Positions 18,323-30,660 of a DNA stretch of 64,000 nucleotides are shown here, in pieces. The stretch's first letter is position 1. Each line of letters begins with the position of its first letter. The position numbers and the translations under genes were made by a program. The DNA comes from Pseudomonadota bacterium (GTDB lineage: Bacteria; Pseudomonadota; Gammaproteobacteria; Xanthomonadales; Xanthomonadaceae). Under the pieces are notes generated by a model, which ran no database searches, was not told the origin of the DNA, and saw only the letters and a list, made by a program, of their open reading frames with translations. The stretch lies in the NCBI GenBank assembly GCA_018242365.1, contig JAFECB010000017.1:490540-554539 (forward strand), given 5' to 3'.

Positions 18323-18669
18323 GGTGACGGCCCACCCGGCACCGGGTTTGGTATTGGCGGCGGAGCCGCTTGCGGTGGCGGCAGACTGGCACCGTCGACC
18401 ACCCGGTAAAAGGTTTCGCCCGGCTTGACCAGGCCCAGCTCACTGCGTGCGCGTTCCTCGATCGCTTCACCGCCGGATTTCAGGTCGGCCACTTCCGCCG
18501 CCAGCGCGTCGTTGCGTGCCTGCAGCCTGGCGTTTTCGGCGGCCTGCTTCGCCACCTGCGCACGCAGCGACACCACCTCGTCCTGCCCGCCGCTGCCGTA
18601 CCACAGCTTGTACTGCAGCCCCGCAAGCAGCAGCAACAACAACAGGACCAGTGCGGCAACAGCCTTCAT
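18319..18669 (-). CDS. ftsB: Cell division protein FtsB
   Basis: The 116-residue bitopic protein has one N-terminal transmembrane helix (VAALVLLLLLLLAGLQYKLW) and a periplasmic coiled coil (about residues 28-75), then the conserved ERARSELGLVKPGETFYRVV. It forms the FtsQLB divisome complex. The ATG at 18669 follows eno by 14 bases, and the stop overlaps ispD, so eno-ftsB-ispD is one transcript as in many gammaproteobacteria. The C-terminal tail is unusually proline-rich. Confidence 0.93.
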   Translation of the reverse strand: MKAVAALVLLLLLLLAGLQYKLWYGSGGQDEVVSLRAQVAKQAAENARLQARNDALAAEVADLKSGGEAIEERARSELGLVKPGETFYRVVDGASLPPPQAAPPPIPNPVPGGPSP

Positions 18670-18683
18670 GCGCGCCCGTCGTG

Positions 18684-20840
<2,157 letters not shown>

Positions 20841-20844
20841 CTAG

Positions 20845-20944
20845 CCCTCCCCTTCAAGGGGAGGGTTGGGAGGGGATGGGGTTGGCGTGGTGACATCGGT
20901 GACGAACACCATCCCCACCCCGGCCCTCCCCTTGAAGGGGAGGG
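20845..20944. repeat. Double-palindrome intergenic repeat between pyrG and kdsA
   Basis: About 100 bases consist of two inverted arms. Each arm has a palindrome (CCCTCCCCTTCAAGGGGAGGG or its reverse) followed by a G-rich tail (TTGGGAGGGGATGGGG; the other arm ends CCATCCCCACCCCGG on the plus strand). A 25-base unpaired centre separates the arms. It could fold into a cruciform or an RNA hairpin between the two genes. Architecture matches the element inside murL at 34973-35098. Confidence 0.75.
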
Positions 20945-20961
20945 AGACGAACGTCGCAGCT

Positions 20962-22680
<1,719 letters not shown>

Positions 22681-22780
22681 CTAACGGCAACGGCCGACCT
22701 GCGCCCGCAAAACATCCCCTGCCCCTGCAACCCCACGCCTGCCGCGACCGTCCGCGCAGCCGTCCCCACGAACGCACGCA

Positions 22781-24670
22781 ATGAACGCACGCTACAACGC
22801 CGCCGATATCGAAGTCCTCACCGGCCTGGACCCGGTCAAGCGCCGCCCCGGCATGTACACCGACACCAGCCGCCCCAACCACCTCGCCCAGGAAGTGGTC
22901 GACAACGCGGTGGACGAAGCGCTGGCCGGCCACGCCCGCAACATCGACATCACGCTCCATGCCGACGGCAGCTGCGAAGTGGCCGACGACGGCCGCGGCA
23001 TGCCGGTGGACATCCATCCGGAGGAGAAGATCCCCGGCGTCGAGTTGATCCTCACCCGCCTGCATGCCGGCGGCAAGTTCAACAACAAGAATTACGCCTT
23101 CAGCGGCGGTCTGCACGGCGTCGGCGTGAGCGTGGTCAATGCCCTGTCGACGCGCGTGGACGTCTACATCAAGCGCGACGGCAACGAGTACCACATGGCC
23201 TTCGCCGATGGCGAGCGGGCATCCAAGCTGGCGGTGGTGGGCAGCGTCGGCAAGAAGAACACCGGCACCCGGTTGCGGTTCTGGCCCGACGCGCGGTATT
23301 TCGATACGCCGAAGTTCAACCTGCGCGCACTCAAGCACCTGCTGCGCGCCAAGGCCGTGCTCTGCCCAGGGCTGTCGGTTTCGCTGCGTGACGAGGCCAG
23401 CGGCGAAACCTGCCAGTGGTATTACGAGGATGGCCTGCGCGACTACCTGAAAGGCGAACTCGATGGCCGCGAACTGCTCCCGCCGGAGGGCTTCATCGGC
23501 AACCAGCAGCGCGACGGCCAGATCGTGGACTGGGCCGTGGCCTGGCTGCCCGAAGGCGAGCTGGTGCAGGAAAGCTACGTCAACCTGATCCCGACCGCGC
23601 AACACGGCACCCACGTCAACGGCCTGCGCACCGGTTTCACCGATGCGCTGCGGGAGTTCTGCGACTTCCGCAACCTGCTGCCGCGCGGCGTCAAGCTGGC
23701 CCCGGAGGATGTGTGGGATCGAATCGCCTTCGTGCTGTCGCTGAAGATGATCGACCCGCAGTTTTCCGGGCAGACCAAGGAACGCCTGTCCTCGCGGCAG
23801 GCGGCGGGTTTCGTCGAGGGCGCCGCCCACGACGCCTTCAGCCTGTGGCTGAACGCCAATACCGCGACCGGCGAACGCATCGCGCAGCTCGCCATCGAGC
23901 GTGCCGCGGCACGCCTGAAGACCGAAAAGCAGGTGGTGCGCAAGAAAGTGACGCAAGGGCCCGCCCTGCCCGGCAAGCTGGCCGACTGCATCTCGCAGGA
24001 TCTTTCGCGAACCGAGCTGTTTCTGGTCGAAGGCGACTCCGCCGGCGGCAGTGCGCGACAAGCGCGCGACAAGGACTTCCAGGCCATCCTGCCGCTGCGC
24101 GGCAAGATCCTGAACACCTGGGAAGTCGCCTCCGGACAGGTGCTGGCCTCGCAGGAAGTGCACGATCTGGCGGTTGCCATCGGCTGCGACCCCGGCAAGG
24201 ACGACATCAGCGGCCTGCGCTACGGCAAGGTCATTGTGCTGGCCGACGCTGACTCCGACGGCCTGCACATCGCCACCCTGCTCTCGGCCCTGTTCCTGCG
24301 CCACTTCCCGGCGTTGGTCCACGGTGGCCATGTGTTCGTGGCGATGCCACCGCTGTTCCGCGTCGACGTCGGCAAGCAGGTGTTCTACGCGCTGGACGAG
24401 GACGAGAAGCGCCTGCTGCTGGAGAAGATCCAGCGCGACAAGCTCAAGGGCCAGGTCAATGTCACCCGCTTCAAGGGCCTGGGCGAAATGAACCCGTCGC
24501 AGTTGCGCGAATCGACCATGCACGTCGACACCCGCCGCCTGATCCAGCTCACCATCGACGACGCCAACGCCACCCGCGGCCTGATGGACATGCTGCTGGC
24601 GAAAAAACGCGCCCCCGACCGCCGCAGCTGGCTGGAGTTGAAGGGGGATCTGGCGTCGCTGGAGATGTGA
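22781..24670 (+). CDS. parE: DNA topoisomerase IV subunit B
   Basis: This 629-residue ATPase subunit pairs with ParC to decatenate chromosomes. The GHKL ATPase domain shows EVVDNAVDEALAGHA and DDGRGMPVDIHP; the TOPRIM domain has EGDSAGGSARQARD and DADSDGLHI; the C-terminal block ends with the LMDMLLAKKRA segment. ParE rather than GyrB is indicated by the short length (about 630 residues) and the KKNTGTRLRFWPD segment. It is divergent from pyrG; the parC gene is outside the window. Confidence 0.96.
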   Translation: MNARYNAADIEVLTGLDPVKRRPGMYTDTSRPNHLAQEVVDNAVDEALAGHARNIDITLHADGSCEVADDGRGMPVDIHPEEKIPGVELILTRLHAGGKFNNKNYAFSGGLHGVGVSVVNALSTRVDVYIKRDGNEYHMAFADGERASKLAVVGSVGKKNTGTRLRFWPDARYFDTPKFNLRALKHLLRAKAVLCPGLSVSLRDEASGETCQWYYEDGLRDYLKGELDGRELLPPEGFIGNQQRDGQIVDWAVAWLPEGELVQESYVNLIPTAQHGTHVNGLRTGFTDALREFCDFRNLLPRGVKLAPEDVWDRIAFVLSLKMIDPQFSGQTKERLSSRQAAGFVEGAAHDAFSLWLNANTATGERIAQLAIERAAARLKTEKQVVRKKVTQGPALPGKLADCISQDLSRTELFLVEGDSAGGSARQARDKDFQAILPLRGKILNTWEVASGQVLASQEVHDLAVAIGCDPGKDDISGLRYGKVIVLADADSDGLHIATLLSALFLRHFPALVHGGHVFVAMPPLFRVDVGKQVFYALDEDEKRLLLEKIQRDKLKGQVNVTRFKGLGEMNPSQLRESTMHVDTRRLIQLTIDDANATRGLMDMLLAKKRAPDRRSWLELKGDLASLEM

Positions 24671-24927
24671 GGCAGAACGCGATGGCATGCCGGCATGACC
24701 TCAGGGGAATTTCGATTCACACCTGGGGTGACTGGCCTCTTCAAATCCGAGGCAGGCACGATCATCAATCATTAGAATCAAGTACTTGCAGGGTAAAACA
24801 TCTCCAAGCCGAGATCATCGCCCGGAAATGCCGACGTCCCGCGCATGACTGACGGCAGTAGGCAGTCACCTCGCTTGACCGTATGATCCGCCCGAAGTTC
24901 CAACTGCAATCCTGGGGAAACAACCAC

Positions 24928-26925
24928 ATGAAGTTCATCGCAACCGTCCTTGTGGCGGCAATGGCCGTTGCCGGCCTTGTACCGGCCCACGCACAAGCGC
25001 CCGCACACGCATCGTCTCAAGCACCCAGTTACATGGATTTCTCGCGCCACCCGGCGATCAGCGAAGTTTCGCTATCCCCGGATGGCAAGTACATCGCCAT
25101 GGCAGTTCCGACTGCTGACGGCATGGAGACCCAACTACAGATCGTCCCGCTGCAGGGCGGTGGCGGCACAACGGCTTTGCGTTTCGGACGCCAGCAACAC
25201 GTCACCGACATCATCTGGAGCTCGAACGAGCAGATCGTGGTTTCCCGTGCCCAGCGTGATCCCCTCAAGACGGCCCCTTCAAGCTACGGCGAGTTGATGA
25301 GCGCCGATATCCATGGAAAGAGCCAGAACACCTTGTTTGCCTTTGTCCCTGATTTCGGTGCGACCACCTCGCGCCGCAAGGATCATGGCTTTGCGTCGGT
25401 CGTCAAGGTGCTGACCAACGAGCCTGGCATGGTCCTGGTCGAGTTCAATGCATGGCCGCAGCGCGAAGGCGATGAAGACAACAGCACCACGATCTACAAG
25501 GTTGACACCGTCACCGGCAGCCGCCAGCAAGTCGAGTACAGCAGCGAGCCAGCGTCTTTCTATTTTGATCACGACGGTCGCGCACGCCTTCGCGCAACCA
25601 AGGACAACAACGATGTTCCGGTGTTGTTCTATCGTCCAACCCAGAACTCCGACTGGATCCCTGTCCCCAAATCACTCGCCGGCTATGACATGCGGCTGGT
25701 GTATGTCGAGCCTGACAACAACACCGCCTACGCGATGATCGTCGACGACAAGGAGGCCGAGGCGCTCTACAAGGTCGATCTCGCCAGGGGCACCCGTACC
25801 TTGCTGGCAGGACGCAAGGACGAGGAGATTTCGACCATCCTCTACAGCGGTCATGATGGCGCACCGTTTGGCGTGATCTTCAACGAGGCCAAGCCATCGA
25901 TCCAGTACTTCGATCCCGGCTCGAAGTGGGCGAGCCTGCATGCCGGACTGATGAAGCAGTTCCCTGGCGAGATGGTCTCGATCCTCGATTGGACCGACAA
26001 GGATGACAAGCTGCTGTTCAGCGTGTGGAGTGATCGCAACCCGGGTGCCTGGTACACACTCGACCTGGCTGCGGGCAACAAGATCCAGCTGATCGACAAG
26101 GCCATGCCCTGGATCAAGCCGGATACGCTTGCACCGATGATTCCGATCAGCTTCAAGACCCGCGACGGCTTGACTCTGCACGGCCAGTTCACCAAACCAG
26201 CCGGTAATGGCCCGTACCCGATGATCGTGATGCCGCATGGCGGACCACACGGACCTTACGACAGCTGGGGCTACAACAGCGATGCACAGTTCCTGGCAAG
26301 CCGCGGCTATGCCGTCCTGCAGATCAACTACCGCGGCTCAGGTGGCCGTGGTCGCGGCTTCATGTATTCCGGCTACCGCGAGTGGGGCGGGAAGATGCAG
26401 GATGACCTTGCCGATGGCGTCCATTGGGCCATCGACAACCATCTGGCCGATCCGGCTCGCATTTGCACCTTTGGCGCAAGCTACGGCGGCTACGCTGCGC
26501 TGATGCAACCCATCCGCTACCCGGATCTGTACAAGTGCGCCATCGGCTATGTGGGCGTCTATGACTTGAAGGTCATGAAGACCGAAGGTGACATCCGCGA
26601 AACCGCAACCGGCCGTCGTTATCTGGATCGTGTCCTTGGCACCGATGACAGTGTGCTCACGGCCTGGTCGCCTGCGGAGAATGTGTCCAGAATCAAGATC
26701 CCGGTCTTCCTGATCGGAGGCATGGTCGATCGCCGCGTTCCGATGGCACAGTTCAATGCGCTGAAATCTGCGTTCACTGCAAATGGCACGCCGATCGAAA
26801 CCATGCTCGGCTCCGGTGAAGGCCACGGCTTCTACAAGCCGGAGAACCGCGCAGAGTTGTATCGCCGAATGGACGCATTCCTGTCCAAATACATTGGCGC
26901 AGGTGCGGCCCCGGCTGCACACTGA
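24928..26925 (+). CDS. S9 family peptidase (acylaminoacyl-peptidase type), secreted
   Basis: The 665-residue protein has a signal peptide (MKFIATVLVAAMAVAGLVPAHAQA), a seven-bladed propeller-like middle region and a C-terminal alpha/beta hydrolase. The triad is Ser518 in FGASYGGYAAL, Asp601 in GGMVDRRVP and His633 in GEGHGFY, the order of prolyl oligopeptidase family enzymes. The ATG at 24928 has GGGGA about nine bases upstream. It stands alone after a 257-base gap in which I see no gene. Likely a periplasmic oligopeptidase; exact specificity unknown. Confidence 0.92.
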   Translation: MKFIATVLVAAMAVAGLVPAHAQAPAHASSQAPSYMDFSRHPAISEVSLSPDGKYIAMAVPTADGMETQLQIVPLQGGGGTTALRFGRQQHVTDIIWSSNEQIVVSRAQRDPLKTAPSSYGELMSADIHGKSQNTLFAFVPDFGATTSRRKDHGFASVVKVLTNEPGMVLVEFNAWPQREGDEDNSTTIYKVDTVTGSRQQVEYSSEPASFYFDHDGRARLRATKDNNDVPVLFYRPTQNSDWIPVPKSLAGYDMRLVYVEPDNNTAYAMIVDDKEAEALYKVDLARGTRTLLAGRKDEEISTILYSGHDGAPFGVIFNEAKPSIQYFDPGSKWASLHAGLMKQFPGEMVSILDWTDKDDKLLFSVWSDRNPGAWYTLDLAAGNKIQLIDKAMPWIKPDTLAPMIPISFKTRDGLTLHGQFTKPAGNGPYPMIVMPHGGPHGPYDSWGYNSDAQFLASRGYAVLQINYRGSGGRGRGFMYSGYREWGGKMQDDLADGVHWAIDNHLADPARICTFGASYGGYAALMQPIRYPDLYKCAIGYVGVYDLKVMKTEGDIRETATGRRYLDRVLGTDDSVLTAWSPAENVSRIKIPVFLIGGMVDRRVPMAQFNALKSAFTANGTPIETMLGSGEGHGFYKPENRAELYRRMDAFLSKYIGAGAAPAAH

Positions 26926-26949
26926 TCCACTCGATCAGCACGACGAACC

Positions 26950-26971
26950 GGGCGGCGCAAGCCGCCCTTTT
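26950..26971 (+). terminator. Rho-independent terminator of the S9 peptidase gene
   Basis: GGGCGGC and GCCGCCC form a 7-bp stem around GCAA, followed by TTTT. It lies 24 bases beyond the stop codon. Confidence 0.9.
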
Positions 26972-27042
26972 CGTTGGAGTCGTTGTGCTGGTTGCGCTGA
27001 TCGACCTGAAGTCAGGTCAGTTACGCCGCCGACCGTCCCCGA

Positions 27043-27074
27043 TAAAACGAACGGCTCGCATGCAGGCCGTTCGT
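27043..27074 (-). terminator. Rho-independent terminator of slyD
   Basis: On the minus strand ACGAACGGC pairs with GCCGTTCGT around a 10-base loop, followed by a T-rich tail (TTTATC). It lies 31 bases beyond the slyD stop. A separate 7-bp palindrome (GACCTGA-AG-TCAGGTC, 27003-27018) sits between this and the peptidase terminator, with no clear role. Confidence 0.8.
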
Positions 27075-27104
27075 CTCACCTGACGCACAGGCTGCCGTCA
27101 CGCC

Positions 27105-27587
27105 TCAGTGGTGATGCCCGCCCTCGCCGTGCACATGCCCGTGCGCCAGTTCTTCTTCGCTGGCTTCACGCACCTCGACGATCTCGATGTCGAATTCCAG
27201 ATCCTTGCCGGCCATCGGATGGTTCAGGTCGACGTCGACCACGCTCATGCCGACCTTTTCGACCGTGACCGCACGCGGGCCAAAATTGGTTTGCAGCACC
27301 ACCTGCATCCCCGGTTCCAGTTTCTGCGCGCCGAAATGCTTCTTGGGGATGCGCTGGGTCAGGCCGTCCTTGCGCTCGCCATAGGCCTCGCCGGCGGTGA
27401 CGGCGGCCTTGAAGGTCGCACCCGCTTCATGACCTTCCATCGCCTTTTCCAGGCCAGGAATGATCTGGCCGCGCCCGAACAGGATCACCAGGGGCTGGCC
27501 ACCCTCCTTCGAGCTTTCCAGCGCGTCCTTGCCGGTCTCGGCGACGCTGTAGTGGAAACTCACGACCCGGTCTTTTTCGATCTTCAT
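27105..27587 (-). CDS. slyD: SlyD-type FKBP peptidyl-prolyl isomerase
   Basis: The 160-residue protein has the FKBP fold with the insert-in-flap domain (residues about 70-125), seen in VILFGRGQIIPGLEKAMEGHEAG and in the MQVVLQTNFGP and VDVDLNHPMAGKDLEFDIEIVEV segments. It catalyses proline isomerisation and acts as a chaperone. A short His-rich tail (HGHVHGEGGHHH) can bind nickel or zinc, as in SlyD. The ATG at 27587 has AGGAG six bases upstream; the longer frame to 27668 lacks support. It is divergent from the NlpC/P60 gene. Confidence 0.93.
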   Translation of the reverse strand: MKIEKDRVVSFHYSVAETGKDALESSKEGGQPLVILFGRGQIIPGLEKAMEGHEAGATFKAAVTAGEAYGERKDGLTQRIPKKHFGAQKLEPGMQVVLQTNFGPRAVTVEKVGMSVVDVDLNHPMAGKDLEFDIEIVEVREASEEELAHGHVHGEGGHHH

Positions 27588-27648
27588 GGAACTCCTGCCT
27601 TTGGTTGGGCGCTTGCCGGCACGCTGCGATGCATCGACACTGCGCGGG

Positions 27649-28200
27649 ATGAAACCAGCCACCTGCAAGCAGCGACCGGGCGCGCATTATCGGCGCTACG
27701 CATTGCTCGCGCCATTGCTGCTGGCCCTCGCCGGCTGCGGTGGCGGCGACAATGTCCGCGAAACGCCGCGTTCCGGCCACAACGCCCGCCACGAATGGCC
27801 GGTGGTGGCCCCCGCCGATCCGGCCAAGGCCAATGCCGTCCTGATCCGCGCCATCAGCCTCGTCGGTACGCCCTACAAATGGGGCGGCAACTCACCCGAA
27901 GGCGGCTTCGACTGCAGTGGGCTGGTGGGCTATGTCTACCGCGACATGCTCGACATGCGCCTGCCGCGCACCACTTCGGAGCTGATCAAGCTGCAGGGCC
28001 CGCGTATCCGCCCCGAGCAATTGGCGGGTGGCGATCTGGTGTTCTTCGGCAGCAATGGCCGGGTCAGCCACGTCGGCATCTACGTCGGCGAAGGCCGATT
28101 CGTCCACGCCCCCAGCACCGGCGGCACGGTGCGGCTGGACCGGCTGGATGGGCCGTGGTGGCGCGACCATTACAGCGGCGCGCGGCGCTTGCTGTTCTAA
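27649..28200 (+). CDS. NlpC/P60 lipoprotein, cell-wall endopeptidase
   Basis: The 183-residue precursor has a lipoprotein signal with lipobox LAGC and one NlpC/P60 domain. The catalytic Cys is in GGFDCSGLVGYVY, the first His in RVSHVGIYVGEG and the third polar residue His in FVHAPS. Such enzymes cleave D-Glu-DAP bonds in peptidoglycan stems. The start at 27649 precedes a plausible basic n-region; the open frame to 27586 overlaps slyD's start. A paralogous gene follows at 28606. Confidence 0.88.
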   Translation: MKPATCKQRPGAHYRRYALLAPLLLALAGCGGGDNVRETPRSGHNARHEWPVVAPADPAKANAVLIRAISLVGTPYKWGGNSPEGGFDCSGLVGYVYRDMLDMRLPRTTSELIKLQGPRIRPEQLAGGDLVFFGSNGRVSHVGIYVGEGRFVHAPSTGGTVRLDRLDGPWWRDHYSGARRLLF

Positions 28201-28206
28201 GGCAAT

Positions 28207-28352
28207 GCTGAAAAAGTCCGTCCTGGACTTTTTCAGCACCGCCGAGTCCGGCACATGTCCGGACTCGGCTCACACGGATCAATCACTTGCGTAAATGCTC
28301 CGTGGCCGGCCATCCTTGACCGGCAGGCAACGCTGACTTGATCAGCGTTGCC
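28207..28352. repeat. Three-hairpin intergenic repeat, copy 1
   Basis: Three perfect or near-perfect palindromes follow each other: GCTGAAAAAGTCC/GGACTTTTTCAGC (28207-28237), GCCGAGTCCGG/CCGGACTCGGC (28241-28269), and GGCAACGCTGA/TCAGCGTTGCC (28326-28352). Related modules recur in opposite order at 32476-32559. The first hairpin begins six bases after the NlpC/P60 stop and may act as its terminator, although its T-run is inside the stem. Confidence 0.75.
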
Positions 28353-28605
28353 CTGATCGACCGTGATCGAGGCGATCTTGATTGGCGGCACCTTGCCAGC
28401 CTGAAATGCCACTCTGAAGCTCTGAGTCAACGCAGTCAGGGCAACCAGCCGGCCAGTGCCTGCGTTCAGAATTCGCCCATTCATGTAAATGAATTGGTGA
28501 AATTCACAATTCAACCCATTCATTTTTCTATGAAATAACGTTTTTTGAACCCTTGCGCCGCCCGGCACCGGCATAGTGGCCCCTGATTTTTGCCGTGATG
28601 ACCGC
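28353..28605. other. AT-rich upstream region of second NlpC/P60 gene
   Basis: No convincing gene. The part from 28470 to 28545 is markedly AT-rich for this genome and holds a palindrome ATTCAT-GTAA-ATGAAT (28479-28494), a possible regulator site or promoter region for the gene at 28606. An uninterrupted minus-strand frame across 28356-28500 (containing LVALTALTQSFRVAFQAG) could be a decayed gene fragment; I do not recognise it. Confidence 0.4.
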
Positions 28606-29391
28606 GTGAAGACAGAAACCCTGCCACACCGCCATCCCGCTCGCCGCACGTCGGCGGGCGCATTCCGCACATTGGCCGCCCTGCTGCTCGCGACCGCCTG
28701 GCTTCCCGCCCTCGCCGTCCAGCCGGCTTCCAGGCAAGACACTGATACCTCGTTCGATACCGCAACACCGACGCTGAACAGCCAGACCACAGCCACGGCA
28801 ACCGCCATTCCCGCGGCCTTGGCCCTGCCCGTGGCAAGCCAGGCTCCTGTCCTGCCTGCCCCCTCGCTGCCGGCACTCGCATCGGAATTGTCGGCACCGC
28901 CGATCGCCGCGGCACTCGTCACCCCGGACACGAATGCGCGTGGCGCACGGACTTTGGCACCGACGCTGGCACCGCAGCAGACTCCCGCGACCGCGACGAC
29001 CGCCGACCGCTCGCTGGTCCGCACCGTCCTGCAGCGCGCGTTCACCCTGCTCGGTACGCCCTATCGCTGGGGCGGCAGCTCGCCGGAAAGCGGATTCGAC
29101 TGCAGTGGTCTGGTCGGTTATGTGTTCCGCACCATCGGTATCGACCTGCCGCGCGTGTCCCGCGCGATGGCCGGTGAAGGCACCGCGGTCACCGACCGCA
29201 ATGCCCTCGCCGAGGGCGATTTGGTGTTCTTCGGCAGGCGCGGCCGCGTGGATCACGTTGGCATCTATATCGGCAACGGCAAGTTCCTGCACGCACCACG
29301 CACCGGCCGCGATGTCACCGTGTCCGACCTGAGCACCGGTTACTGGTCGCAGAAATTTCTCGAAGCGCGGCGGCTGGCGGTCGGCGGCTGA
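28606..29391 (+). CDS. NlpC/P60 family endopeptidase, secreted
   Basis: This 261-residue protein has a hydrophobic N-terminal segment (AFRTLAALLLATAWLPALAV), a Pro/Ala/Thr-rich linker of about 100 residues and a C-terminal NlpC/P60 domain. The catalytic Cys is in SGFDCSGLVGYVF, His in RVDHVGIYIGNG, and a further His in FLHAP. The domain is very similar to that of the lipoprotein at 27649 (TLLGTPYRWGGSSPE against SLVGTPYKWGGNSPE), suggesting duplication. Start is uncertain: GTG at 28606 is preferred, GTG at 28576 is possible. Confidence 0.87.
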   Translation: MKTETLPHRHPARRTSAGAFRTLAALLLATAWLPALAVQPASRQDTDTSFDTATPTLNSQTTATATAIPAALALPVASQAPVLPAPSLPALASELSAPPIAAALVTPDTNARGARTLAPTLAPQQTPATATTADRSLVRTVLQRAFTLLGTPYRWGGSSPESGFDCSGLVGYVFRTIGIDLPRVSRAMAGEGTAVTDRNALAEGDLVFFGRRGRVDHVGIYIGNGKFLHAPRTGRDVTVSDLSTGYWSQKFLEARRLAVGG

Positions 29392-29454
29392 TACAGGCAC
29401 GACCCCACCACACGCGATGCAAGCCGACGCCGCCGCTCAGGCGGCGTCCTGCAT

Positions 29455-29967
29455 TCAGGGCTTCGATTCCGTTCCGGGCTCAACCTGGTGATAGCTGGCG
29501 ACGGTCTGTTCGACATCCTTGCCCAGCGCCATGATCCGCTGCGCATATTCGGCCAACCGCCGGTCCTCGTCCGACTGCGGTGCCCACGCCGGAACCGCGA
29601 CCGGGCTGCCTTCCGGTGCGTCCAGCGCCACGAACACGATCACGCAGTGGGTACACAGCCGTTCGCTGCCGGCATCGGCCCGTGGATCTCGCGCACGCAC
29701 GTCCACCGCGAAATGCATCGACGTGGTCCCGGTCAGGATCAGCGTGGCCTCCACGCTGACCAAATCCCCGATCCGGATCGGTGCGACGAAACGGATCCCG
29801 CCGACTGCCACGGTCACGCTGTAATGGCCACTCCAGCCCACCGCCGCCGCATAGCCGGCCTGATCGATCCAGCGCATGACTTGGCCGCCGTGAACCTTGC
29901 CGCCGAAGTTCACGTCCGACGGTTCGGCCAGAAAGCTCAGGACCAGTTGGCGCTGTTGCCCGCTCAT
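29455..29967 (-). CDS. Acyl-CoA thioesterase, hot-dog fold (YciA/BACH type)
   Basis: The 170-residue protein hydrolyses acyl-CoA thioesters. Family features include the N-terminal LSFLAEPSDVNFGGKVHGGQVMRWIDQAGYAAA, with catalytic Asp and Asn, and the following VTVAVGGIRFVAPIRIGDLV strand. The C-terminal part is Arg/Asp-rich and poorly conserved. It follows ssb by 30 bases on the same strand and may be cotranscribed. The acyl-chain preference cannot be read from sequence. Confidence 0.88.
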   Translation of the reverse strand: MSGQQRQLVLSFLAEPSDVNFGGKVHGGQVMRWIDQAGYAAAVGWSGHYSVTVAVGGIRFVAPIRIGDLVSVEATLILTGTTSMHFAVDVRARDPRADAGSERLCTHCVIVFVALDAPEGSPVAVPAWAPQSDEDRRLAEYAQRIMALGKDVEQTVASYHQVEPGTESKP

Positions 29968-29997
29968 CGCGTCTGCGTGATCGTCAGGATCGGCGCA

Positions 29998-30516
29998 TCA
30001 AAAAGGAATGTCGTCGTCACCGAAGGACGCGTCATTGCCGAAGTCAGTGTGTGACGGCGCTGCCGCAGGTTCGCTGCGCGGAGCGGCTGCGCTGCGCTGT
30101 GGGCGATCGCCGCCATAGCCGCCACCGCCACCGCTGCTGCGCTGCTGGTAGCCGCCCTCGCGTGGGGCACCGCCACCCTCGCCGCCGCGCCCGCCCAGCA
30201 TCTGCATCTCATCGCAGATGATGTCGGTGGTGTAGTGCTTCACCCCGTCCTTGTCGTAGGAGCCGTATTCGAGGCGACCCTCGATATAGACCTGGCTGCC
30301 CTTGGTGAGAAAGCGCTGGGCGGTCTCTGCGGTCTTGCCGAAGACCTTGACCCGGTGCCATTCGGTCTTGTCCTGCCAGTTGCCGTCGCGGTCCTTGCGC
30401 GACGTGGTCGTGGCGACACTCAGGGTGGCGATCATCGAGCCACTCTGGGTGGACCTGACGTCCGGATCGTTGCCCAGGTTTCCAATCAAGATCACCTTGT
30501 TCACACCACGTGCCAT
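29998..30516 (-). CDS. ssb: Single-stranded DNA-binding protein
   Basis: The 172-residue protein has an N-terminal OB fold (ARGVNKVILIGNLGNDPDVR, with WHRVKVFGKTAE), a Gly/Arg/Ser-rich linker (about residues 110-150), and the acidic tip FGDDDIPF that recruits replication and repair partners. Length and architecture match proteobacterial SSB. It is divergent from ispB; a minus-strand TATACT at 30567-30562 is a possible -10 box. Confidence 0.97.
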   Translation of the reverse strand: MARGVNKVILIGNLGNDPDVRSTQSGSMIATLSVATTTSRKDRDGNWQDKTEWHRVKVFGKTAETAQRFLTKGSQVYIEGRLEYGSYDKDGVKHYTTDIICDEMQMLGGRGGEGGGAPREGGYQQRSSGGGGGYGGDRPQRSAAAPRSEPAAAPSHTDFGNDASFGDDDIPF

Positions 30517-30629
30517 GACGCTGCCTCATCTCGTGCCGTCCGGATCGGACAACGGTATTGAAGTATAGCGGTGGCACCCGCGCCGTCGGCGAACTCCGCG
30601 CCGGCGGATCAGGAAATGCCGCGTCCACC

Positions 30630-30635
30630 TATAAT
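30630..30635 (+). promoter_or_regulatory. Candidate -10 box of ispB
   Basis: A perfect TATAAT lies 25 bases upstream of the ispB ATG in the ssb-ispB divergent gap. The -35 position shows no good match to TTGACA. Confidence 0.4.
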
Positions 30636-30660
30636 TATCGGTCGCTCGCGAACCTGCCCC

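Noticed and set aside
27003..27018. 7-bp palindrome GACCTGA-AG-TCAGGTC as a regulator site
   Set aside because: It sits between two convergent terminators away from any start codon, so an operator role is unlikely.
28338..28538. Small plus-strand frame between the NlpC/P60 genes
   Set aside because: No recognisable start signal or family, and it overlaps repeat modules and an AT-rich upstream region.
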